Source: Imbricaverruca yamaguchii (lineage: Eukaryota; Arthropoda; Thecostraca; Neoverrucidae). Taken from it: a DNA stretch of 64,000 bases. A program made the position numbers and the translations under genes. The notes under the pieces were generated by a model. That model saw nothing but the letters and a program-made list of their open reading frames with translations. It had not been told where the DNA came from and ran no database searches. The DNA is taken from the NCBI GenBank assembly GCA_034440575.1, contig JAOTOL010001508.1:1258001-1322000 (forward strand), given 5' to 3'. Position 1 is the first letter of the stretch. Each line of letters begins with the position of its first letter. Shown here in pieces: positions 56,221-64,000 of this stretch.

Positions 56221-56292
<72 letters not shown>
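56221..56292. repeat. (TG)n microsatellite
   Basis: GCGTGTGCGTGTGCG followed by about 55 bp of pure GT, ending at GTTAGTTG. It marks the truncated 5' side of LINE copy 2. Confidence 0.95.
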
Positions 56293-56294
<2 letters not shown>

Positions 56295-57712
56295 GTTGAA
56301 TTTAGCCAGCCTGCCAACGTGTGGTGATGTCGGCTGGTACCAGAAATGATAACCAGTAATGATAAAACCAATAACAAGAACCAGTAATGATAAGACCAAT
56401 AAAGACGGCGTTTAATAGCCTGCGAGTTTCCAGCATGAGGTCACCAAGCCGTCAAAGCCGAAGCCCAAGATAGCAGATGAAAACACGAGAAAGTCAAATG
56501 CGAGCCGACGCCAGCGGTTGAAAAGTGTCACGAAACCGAAGCCGAAGCAGGTAGTGAACGAAGGTTGTGAAGCCGAAGCGAATACCAAAATACAAGGATT
56601 GTTAGGCCGAAGCCGTTGACCCCTAACCAAATGAAGGTACCAACTAAAGCCAACCATATTAGTCATGTAAAGCGAAGTTGAATTCAATAAAAAAAGATAA
56701 ATAAAGACGTGCAGGGTCAACCAGAGAAGGTCCCTTACTCAGTTATTCTGAGGAATTTCGACTGAGGGTGTGGAAGTTCACTGGAAATTGTGAGGAGCGG
56801 AACTAGTCATAAGATTTTCCTAGACACGCTTAGGAAATGGAAAGTGGGAGCTGGCCGAGGGCGAGTTGTCTGACCGGGAGGTAGGTGAATATTTACTATT
56901 CTAGGGAAGAGCATGGGAGGGCCAGTCCACATAACTAGTGCAGAAGTATGTAAAGATACTGAGGAGAATGCCTTAGATAGAGTGAGAATTCCTTAGACAC
57001 CGGCCCGCACAGATGCCTCCTATTGCAAATACCATTTGGTGAGAGCACACGAAGTCAGGCTATGGCTTCGAAGCTGAGGCCACAGTATTTCAATAAACCG
57101 AAGCCAGCAGCTCAAAATGCCACGAAGCTAAAGTCGAAGCCGAAGCCGGGAAGTCAACATGCTACGAAACCGGCGCCGAAGGTAACTGCTAAAAACTGCA
57201 CGAAGCCAAAATCGAAGCCAATGACCACGAAATTCACAAAGCCGAAGCTGGCATCGCAAAGCCAGAACAGGATTTAACTCCGTGTCTACTACACGAGGTT
57301 GAATCTTGAATAGGGACGGCTGAGCGCTGCCACAAAAGAAAATATCCCCCATTATATAATGAATGGTGATGAAAAGAATGATACTTTGAAGCTAGGTCGA
57401 AACATAAGATAGTGACTTGTTTCCGAGTTGGAACCGTTCACTTTGCTGCGGATATTCGTTATTGCAGAAGATATCTCCTTTGCTGTGGATATATATGCAT
57501 GCTTCTCCCGCTATCTTCGATCATTCTATTGGTATAAGTTTGGTTGATCGTACACAAGATGGCAGGAAGGTCAATAGGTAGCTGGGAAGGAGCAGTAGTT
57601 GATTTGGTGGTTTCCACTCACCAATTATGTCAGGAACGAATCCAGATGCTTCAAGAATCACATATCCTGGAAAGCACAAAATACAGACATTTAGCATAAC
57701 ACAAAAGGCAGT
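56293..57712. other. region with GAAGCC-rich low-complexity sequence
   Basis: Words such as GAAGCCGAAGC and CGAAGCCAA recur at 56440-56620 and 57060-57260 without a fixed period. The forward frame at 57053-57277 reads as KPKP/KPKS-type basic repeats. I see no start context, conserved domain or splice structure that would support a gene. Confidence 0.5.
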
Positions 57713-57871
57713 CAAATAAAGACATTAAAGACATAAAAGATCAGTGCAACTATGAGCCACAAGGGCCCCTCTTGGTTGCACTCTGTACGCTGAACCAGTT
57801 GCCCACCAAATTTGTCAATCAGCCCTCCCTGTAATACTGAAAAGCAAGCCCTCTATTCTTATAATGATTGT

Positions 57872-59031
57872 CTATGCTGTTTTAAAGATGTTCAATGTGC
57901 TGCTACTGACAATTTTTTCTGGCAGCTGGTTCCAGTGTTCTACTACCCTGTTGGTGAAGAAAGCCTGCCTTAACCTTGTTCTGGTGTGGTTAACTTTAAA
58001 TTTGAATTTATGACCTCTAATTGCATCATTTCTGTTCAATTCAAACATTTCCCCAAGATATCCCCTCTCCAGACCATTGACAAATTTAAAGACGTCGATG
58101 AGATCTCCTCTCAGCTTTCTATATCTAAGTGAAAACATATTCAATTTCTTCAATCTTTCCTCATCAGCCAGGTTGCTTATGCCATTAACCATTTTTGTAG
58201 CCCTCCTTTGTACTCTCTCCAAAAGCCAACAATCTTTTTCATAGCTAGGAGACCAAGCTTGGATGCAGTATTCCAAATGTGGCCTGACGTATGCACAGTA
58301 AAGCTTCCTGATCACTTTCTCACTTCTGTATGATACATTCCTATTCATTGCCCCGAGCATTCTCAGTGCCTTCTTCCTGGCTTCCTTGGTCTGTTCTGAT
58401 GCCCCAAGTTTTGTGTTCCGAATAACACCTAAATCCTTCTCCTGTTGAGTCACTGATAGCACTTGGCCACCCATCAAGTACGGAGCCTTCATATGCTGTT
58501 TACCTACATGCATGTTTTTGCACTTATCAAAATAAAATTTCAATTGCCATTCTTCGGACCACTTCACAAGTTCGTCTAAGTCTTTTTGCGGCGAGATATG
58601 CTCATCTTGACCTGTTATTGCCCTAAAGACCTTCAAATCATCCACAAATTTCAAAGCTTTACTGCTTAGGCCACTTTCAATGTTATTTACATATATAATG
58701 AACAGTAGTGGCCCCAGTACTGACCCCTGGGGAACTCCACTAAGAACATTTTGCCATGATGACTTTGTACCATTTAGCATCACTCTTTGCTGCTAGCATC
58801 TGAAAGCCACAACTCTATCCATTTTAAGATGCTACCTGCAATACCATGGGACTGAAGCTGTATCATTAACCGTTTATGGGGTACCTTGTCAAAGGCGTTA
58901 CTAAAGTCAAGATATGATATATCAACCTGATTTTCCTGATCAAATTGTTCTGTGGCGAAGTTCAAAAAGTCCAAGAGGTTTGTGAGACACGATCGTCCTT
59001 TTATAAACCCATGTTGAGTATCTTGAATCAA
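57872..59031 (-). pseudogene. CR1-like reverse transcriptase, C-terminal half
   Basis: The frame at 59031-58780 has ISYLDFSNAFDKVPHKRL, the first catalytic Asp region of CR1 RTs. After a break, the frame at 58783-57872 (303 codons) contains SGVPQGSVLGPLLFIIYVN, then KFVDDLKVF (catalytic DD), GVIRNTKLG, RPHLEYCIQAWSPSYEKD and the C-terminal VVEHWNQLPEKIVSS block characteristic of CR1/L2-type proteins. The stop at 57872 is the natural end. Only one break between the two parts is seen. Confidence 0.85.
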
Positions 59032-59073
59032 TCTGCTTCCTTCCAGATAACTAACTATTCTATCCTTGATAAT

Positions 59074-59631
59074 TTATTTGAGTACCTTGCGGACCAGGGA
59101 TGTGAGACTTACTGGCCTATAGTTTTCAACATTTCCTCTTTCTCCTTTCTTGAAAATAGGAACTACATTTCCCTTTTTCCAATCGGTTGGAATTTCATTT
59201 TGTGAAACTGATCTACAAAATATTATACTAAGCGGAAATGCCAGTTCCTTTTCAGTTTCCCGCAACACCCTAGCATAAATATCATCAGGTCCTGCTGCCT
59301 TCTTTGGCTTTATTTTCCTGATACGATTGTAAACAACATCACTATCAATGAAATCAACATCATTTGTCAGATCCCATGTCACTGAACTATGGTGTACGGT
59401 CGGCAGATTGGTCATATCTTCCAATGTAAACACTTATTTAAACTGCTTGCTCAGCTCCTCAACCATCTCACTATCCTCACCCGATGTAGTCCCGTTTACT
59501 TCCAGTGGACCAATTGTGCTAGAAACTTTACTCAGCTTGTAGAAATTAAAGAACTTTTTACTGTCCACATTACAGTTTCTAGCTAAATCCAGTTCTTTTG
59601 CTCGCTTTGCCGCTCTGGTTTTTTGCTTCAC
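59074..59631 (-). pseudogene. CR1-like reverse transcriptase, N-terminal part
   Basis: Two frames separated by a single in-frame TAA at 59434-59436. The first has KKFFNFYKLSKVSS and the second KPKKAAGPDDIYARVLRE, then RPVSLTSLVRKVLK, the standard finger motifs of LINE RTs. Confidence 0.82.
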
Positions 59632-59861
59632 AGTGTCTCTAGCTTTTCGATACGCCTTTATATTAACGACATTTGAGGCTTCTTTAAAGACTCTAAATGC
59701 AGTTTTCTTAGCCTTAATTGCTTTTATTATGTCTGGTGTAAGCCATGCTGGCTTTCCTACCCTTCTTTTGCGTCTTTGCTTTTGGGGGACATGTCAATCT
59801 GAATTTCCTTCAAGTAAGATTTGAACTTTTCCCACATTTCACAGGCATTTAAATTGGATAA

Positions 59862-60629
59862 TTATTCTTCCCATTTGATGGCACTTAAAGCCGCTCTCAT
59901 GCAGTCACAGTCTGCTCTGTTGAAATTTGGAACATTTACCAAATTATCCTTCATAATTTCTCCCACATGTGCCTTGAATCTAGCTATGTTATGGTCACTT
60001 CTTCCCAGAGTTTCGCCTACAGTGAAGTCTTGAACCAAGTCACTTAAATCCGAGAATACAAGGTCCAAGAATGAGCCATGCCTGGTAGGTTCCGATACAA
60101 ACTGGTGTAAGAACAGGTCCTCTTCAAGGCATTTCCTAAACATTTTGCATGATGGGGAGCCAACACCAGCATTTTCATAACCTTTTAGATTAAAGTCACC
60201 AAGAATAAGGTACTTCCTCTTAAAGTTTCTACTGATTTCCTCACAAATCACATTGTCAAGCTCCAGTTGCTGAGAATGTGGCAGGGTTCCTGATCGGTAG
60301 AAAGCTCCTATCCTAAGAGTATTGTTGTTGCCTTTTCCCACAGTGACATCAAGCCAAATGGACTCCACAGACACATTTTTATCCCCACCTGCTACTTTTT
60401 TAGAACTGAATAAGCTATTCATATAGAGCATTACACCACCCCCTTTCATTGCTGGACCCCTATTGCACGAAAACATATTGTATCCCTGGATCTCATAGTC
60501 CTGCAAGTTATCTCCAAAATACCCTTCACTGACCCATGCCTCCGTAATGCAAACAAAATCTGGTTCCTCCTCAGCAACATAACACTTGAACTCATCAAAT
60601 TTGGAACGGATACTCTGAGCATTAAACAT
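59862..60629 (-). CDS. CR1-like endonuclease domain
   Basis: A 255-codon frame holding the start of ORF2. NAQSIRSKFDEF, FVCITEAWVSEGYFGD (catalytic Glu), GGVMLYM, LILGDFNLKGYENAG (GDFN motif) and GRSDHNIARF (SDH motif) are all present. These are the catalytic landmarks of apurinic-type LINE endonucleases, which nick target DNA for target-primed reverse transcription. The frame stops at 59862 before the reverse transcriptase, so the polyprotein is broken although this domain is intact. Confidence 0.85.
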   Translation of the reverse strand: MFNAQSIRSKFDEFKCYVAEEEPDFVCITEAWVSEGYFGDNLQDYEIQGYNMFSCNRGPAMKGGGVMLYMNSLFSSKKVAGGDKNVSVESIWLDVTVGKGNNNTLRIGAFYRSGTLPHSQQLELDNVICEEISRNFKRKYLILGDFNLKGYENAGVGSPSCKMFRKCLEEDLFLHQFVSEPTRHGSFLDLVFSDLSDLVQDFTVGETLGRSDHNIARFKAHVGEIMKDNLVNVPNFNRADCDCMRAALSAIKWEE

Positions 60630-60829
60630 TATACACTTAACAAATGCTCCATAACCACCTTTGGCTTTTTCATACTGAGGAGTTCTTTTATCACTAAATG
60701 AACTACCACTCTACCCCCTTGAACTGCTGCTGTCCCTATTTGCAGACTTTGAGGTTCTATTGCATTGGCTGACACTACTGGAATATTCCTGTGTTGGCAA
60801 TGCAATTTCATCCCTCCCCACCCCATTTC

Positions 60830-61015
60830 CTAGTTTCCCTGAAGGACATGCTCGTACACTTTGCCTAACACACGGATCCCCTTCTCAGATAAGTGCAGGC
60901 CATCCCTCTGATAGAGGTCCCACGATGCATAAAACCTGCTCCACTCGTCTACACATGTAAAACCTAGCTCATGGCAGAGCTTACCGACCCTGGCGTCAAA
61001 TAGCAGGCTATGCAC
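60830..61015 (-). pseudogene. CR1-like ORF1 C-terminus (esterase-type)
   Basis: Sixty-one codons ending LYQRDGLHLSEKGIRVLG and a short tail. The DGLHLS segment matches the D-x2-H block at the end of SGNH/GDSL-type esterase domains found in ORF1 of many CR1 LINEs. The rest of ORF1 is missing above 61015, where a TA-centred palindrome begins. Confidence 0.7.
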
Positions 61016-61041
61016 ATATACATAGGCTATGGGGGAGATGA

Positions 61042-61056
61042 CAATGTATGCTTAGT

Positions 61057-61124
<68 letters not shown>

Positions 61125-61139
61125 ACTAAGCATACATTG
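61042..61139. repeat. perfect 98-bp palindrome with (TA)30 centre
   Basis: Arms CAATGTATGCTTAGTGACA (61042-61060) and its exact complement (61121-61139) flank 60 bp of alternating TA, which is itself self-complementary. The whole block can fold into one hairpin without mismatch. It lies between the CR1 ORF1 remnant and a divergent plus-strand LINE. Confidence 0.92.
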
Positions 61140-62264
61140 GCATGGTGCACATCTATGTCATAGGTGTCAGTATTCTGGAAGTGTGAAGCAAAGGGCCCCC
61201 TCCCCCGGCGAGGCACCACCTTTCTGTGGTGGTGGAATTGAGCGCCCCAAAGAACCGGCGAACATCTTACCGGTGAGGGGTGAGACTAAGAGTGTCTCAC
61301 CCGTCCTTCCATCCATACGCTCCAATTCCAATGACCATCCCATCCCCACATCCATGTCCGTCACCAGGCTCTGCAACACGAACCATCCCTACTATGAGCA
61401 GGCAGGGCAACTTCCCCAGTCCCGCCCTCCAGCTCAGTATTATCGGGGTAGCCGCATGCCCTCGGGCCGACCCCCACCCCATCCAGGGGGTTGACTAAGT
61501 CCTAGAGGCTGAGGTCCCCCGTCGCACGGTGCAAGTTGTGACGGTGGACCAACACGCCTCTTTGATCCCCATATCTCAGAGGGGCGGGCAGGTCAGGTAG
61601 GCCCCATACGGGCCAAGTTGCTGGTCGCCTCGGGCCGGGGACCTGATATCCCTCCCAGCGTCTGCCGACCCGGCCGGCCGGGGTCAAGGGGTGGGCGGTG
61701 CGGGATCCCGGTCGGGGTGGTGAGTTTCTCTCTCCTGGCCATGCCAAGGCGCTGTTTGCCCTGTATAGCTCCTCGGGCGCCTGGCGACCTACCGTCCGCG
61801 GAACCCAGGTGTCCCTCCAGTAGGGCCCTTTATGGTGGGGCGCCCGAGGAGCAGAACACATGCCACACTTCATGGCATCCTCACACATAAACAATCCACC
61901 TGCCCCCTCTAGTAGAGGACAGATAAGCCGACACATCAAAAATTTAAGCGTAACGCTTATAGGAACCGGCCCCCTGGCTTGTGTTTCCGCTCCTCGTATC
62001 CTCGTCGTGAGGTCATTGGAAGAGGGAAGAAGTTTTCCGCGGCTTACATCGTTTCAGAGAAAGGAAGCGTGCAACAGGTTGGGACGGTGCTCAGGTGCGA
62101 GAAACGTAGGGATGGTGGAATAGAAAGAGTTTTAACATACCGATGATGCAAGAAGGGCGATGGGTGCAACCGAACTACCTTAGGGTGCGATGTGAAACTG
62201 GCAGACGAATATTAACTGTAGCCATTGGCCAAGAAAGGGCCAAGAAACGCAACCTACAAACTAC
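61140..62264 (+). other. likely 5' part of the plus-strand LINE, no clear frame
   Basis: GC-rich sequence upstream of the gag-like frame. It could be LINE 5' untranslated region and ORF1 N-terminus in decayed form. I cannot recognise conserved protein motifs here, and frames on both strands are short. Confidence 0.35.
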
Positions 62265-62820
62265 TTCAGATTAACATTTAGCTTCGCTGGTCTCACTGAA
62301 TTCATGTCCGTTGGATACGTTCGCGTGAAGGTGCATGTGTACGTCCCAAATCCCATGCGGTGTTTTCGATGTCCCAGATTTGGACATACAACACAACACT
62401 GCCGAAATCGTGAGACGTATGGTAGATGTGGGGCGGTGCACATTGCGGGAGAAAAAATGTGAAGCTGAATGCCCAAAATGTTTGGCTGGTTATTGGTATT
62501 ACGACACATCGACCGTTGAGTCATGCAGAGCCGCCAATCTCTCACACCGATTGGTCGCGGGCGAAGAGTAGCGACAGGTGATACTCGAACCCACCTTTCG
62601 ATTGTGAGACGAGCAACTTCCCCTAGATTACTCGGTCCCGACCAAAATGTTCAAACTGTGGCCCTGATCAGAAGCCCCACGCGGCCTACGATCGCTCGTG
62701 TCCCATCTTCTCGAAAGAGAAAGAGATAGTTAATATAGAATGTACAAACATGATCACATTTTGGAATACCAGTGAACTCTATGTAAGAACGCATCCAAAA
62801 ATATATTCACCGTAGCGGCG
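62265..62820 (+). pseudogene. LINE ORF1 (gag-like) with CCHC knuckles, SINE-interrupted
   Basis: The plus-strand frame reads FSFAGLTEFMSVGYVRV, then VPNPMRCFRCPRFGHTTQHC (first knuckle) and YGRCGAVHIAGEK. A one-base shift at about 62456 moves to CEAECPKC. The SINE at 62483-62641 then interrupts, and the frame resumes with KCSNCGPDQKPHAAYDRSCP and FSKEKEI. This is the C-terminal knuckle region of ORF1 proteins in I/R1/Jockey-type LINEs, which bind element RNA. It is on the opposite strand to the other LINEs in the window. Confidence 0.8.
62483..62641 (-). mobile_element. tRNA-derived SINE with LINE-like tail, 159 bp
   Basis: Flanked by perfect 10-bp duplications CCAAAATGTT (62473-62482 and 62642-62651), inside LINE ORF1. 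The reverse strand begins with a tRNA-like head (GGGACCGAGTAATCTAGGGG, B-box GTGGGTTCGAGTATCACC). A central block follows with CTACTCTTCGCCCGCGACC and CGGTGTGAGAGATTGG. It ends with CTGCATGACTCAACGGTCG, then TAATACCAATAACCAGCC. The last part aligns with the tail retroposon at 13071-13123. Confidence 0.85.
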
Positions 62821-62879
62821 GAAGCACCACCTGCCACAATTGGAAGCGGTGTTTTTTCACCAGATGCGTCGCCACGACC

Positions 62880-63564
62880 AACGTCGAATGGGGGAGAGTG
62901 GACCCAGGTTCAATGCTCTGAGAGGCCTGTTCGGCCCTCTCAACCCAATCCTAGCCCTTCTCCCTCCACCACAATCCCCACCTTGAAACCCCCGTCCCGT
63001 CCTTCCTCCAATCCCCCCTCACCTACGCACACCACAACCGCCTCCAATTCCCTTCTCTCCACTTCCTCCCTTCCTGCTTCCTCCCCTTTCCCGCGAGCCA
63101 GATCTCATCCTCACGTTCAACAACTACCACCACTACTTCCGTACCCCCCCACCTCCCTCACCCCAGCTTCCACGTCCGCTCCTGCATCGCCGTCCCGTAC
63201 CTCTCGACAAATTACCATCTCCGATATCAGCTTGAAATATCAGGAAGCTGAAGGGCGCGCCCGTGAGGCGAAGAAGGCCCAGGTAGAGAAGGCGCGGACG
63301 GGAGGAAAAGCTGTGGAAGGAGCCCCGCCCGCAGGGTCGGCCACGCCAACGCCTCGATGGCGAGTGGAAGCACCTCTGGGAGAACCAGTTATGTCACACG
63401 GTATGGGTCATCCCCCGCCCCCACCGCAGCTGAGCGCCCCTCAGAAGCGGGGGCTACCGAGGTCAGGTAGCTCTCTCGGGGACAGCTCGTCGCGATCGCG
63501 ACCGAGAACGATTTCACTTGGCCACTCTAGAAGTACCTTGGAACCCTCCGGGAAGCACTTTTAG
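62880..63564 (+). pseudogene. Pro/Ser/Thr-rich end of LINE ORF1
   Basis: A frame of more than 190 codons with a Pro/Ser/Thr-rich first half, then a charged helix-like segment (SDISLKYQEAEGRAREAKKA) and a Gly/Pro/Ser/Arg tail ending at a stop at 63564. Position between the knuckles and the endonuclease, and composition, fit the linker at the end of LINE ORF1. No domain is recognised. Confidence 0.55.
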
Positions 63565-63599
63565 ACACTTCCAGTTTTACCTCGACTCACCATCATATC

Positions 63600-64000
63600 G
63601 CGCTTAGTTTTGCAGTGGAACTTGCGTAGTTTTAGAGTGAATTTTGCTGACCTGCAGAGGGTTTTATATCATAAACGACCTTTCGCTGTAGGGCTTCAGG
63701 AAGCAAGGCTATCAACTGGTATTCAATGTTCCATCAAATGACACTCTGTATTCCGGAAAGATAATGCAAACATTGATACCATTGCGCACAGTGGGGTAAT
63801 GCCAGCTTTCCACAATGGAGCACCTTCTCGAGAAATACCATTGTTATCAACACTACAGACTGTAGCCGTACGTATTAATATTCACCATATATTGTTCTAT
63901 CATGATGTTAAATTTATCTTCCCCCAGGAGGGGCTCTCCCCTCTGCGGAGCTCAGGAGTCTTATGCTGGACCTTCCTCCTCCCATTTTATTTTTGGGCGA
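63600..64000 (+). pseudogene. LINE endonuclease start, truncated by window edge
   Basis: The plus-strand frame gives LVLQWNLRSFRVNFADLQRV and FAVGLQEARL, the N-terminal motifs of LINE apurinic-type endonucleases (the Asn of WN and Glu of QE). A TGA interrupts at about 63738. VAVRINIHH fits the next strand, and PPPILFLG at the very edge is the start of a GDFN motif, in a shifted frame. The rest lies to the right. Confidence 0.75.

Larger units (their letters stand above)
57713..61015 (-). mobile_element. CR1-like LINE, nearly full coding length
   Basis: Reading on the minus strand: an ORF1 C-terminus with esterase-like motif, an endonuclease, a reverse transcriptase, and a 3' untranslated region. 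The 3' end has ATGTCTTTA-type tandem words (about 57713-57735), as is usual for CR1 3' ends with short repeats. Only a handful of stops and frameshifts separate the parts, so it is younger than the other LINEs here. It lacks RNase H. Confidence 0.8.

Noticed and set aside
1..64000. CRISPR arrays, bacterial operons or prophage features
   Set aside because: Introns, nuclear-receptor exons, LINEs and microsatellites show this is eukaryotic nuclear DNA; tandem arrays lack the spacer structure of CRISPR.

Overview
This is eukaryotic nuclear DNA that is rich in introns, minisatellites and transposable elements. The only host gene I recognise is a nuclear receptor of the HR96/DAF-12 group (NR1J), read on the minus strand. 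The P-box ESCKA and the surrounding zinc-finger sequence are typical of HR96, so the organism is a protostome, most likely an arthropod. Abundant CR1-type and I/R1/Jockey-type LINEs, hAT-like elements, (TA)n tracts and short AACCT runs fit this. I cannot name the species.

Layout of the gene (minus strand, so 5' is at the right). Two alternative first coding exons lie in GC-rich patches, at 45369-45403 and 39178-39269. Both end in the same splice phase and can join the exon at 6077-6284 (first zinc finger). That exon joins 1396-1826 (second zinc finger and hinge) and then 783-963 (start of the ligand-binding domain). The rest of the ligand-binding domain must lie beyond the left edge. The first intron is about 33 kb, or about 39 kb from the distal exon.

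The introns and upstream DNA hold mobile elements and tandem repeats. Three are related hAT-like transposons: 21977-24740 and 24801-27299, side by side in one TA tract, and 49022-52766. All have TAGGGTG ends, long inverted repeats, 8-bp target duplications and a decayed transposase. The third sits inside a LINE, and a second LINE copy preserves the empty site. The LINEs are two copies of one RNase H-bearing family (28972-30858 and about 48690-56220), a fairly well preserved CR1-like element (57713-61015), a plus-strand gag/endonuclease LINE running off the right edge, and fragments at 11545-12180 and 12692-12973. tRNA-derived SINEs share their 3' tail with the LINE family. At least eight tiny insertions of 23-63 bp consist of little more than this tail and carry their own target duplications. 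Other pieces are a 1.25-kb foldback element (46922-48170), a TTAA-flanked element (35549-36376), a perfect 98-bp palindrome (61042-61139), and minisatellites with units of about 20, 32, 35, 37, 38, 45 and 47 bp.

The most novel-looking signals are the ultra-short tail retroposons, the LINE/SINE tail sharing behind them, and the hAT-like family with long inverted repeats and matched empty sites. Several long open frames are artefacts of tandem repeats and are not annotated as genes.
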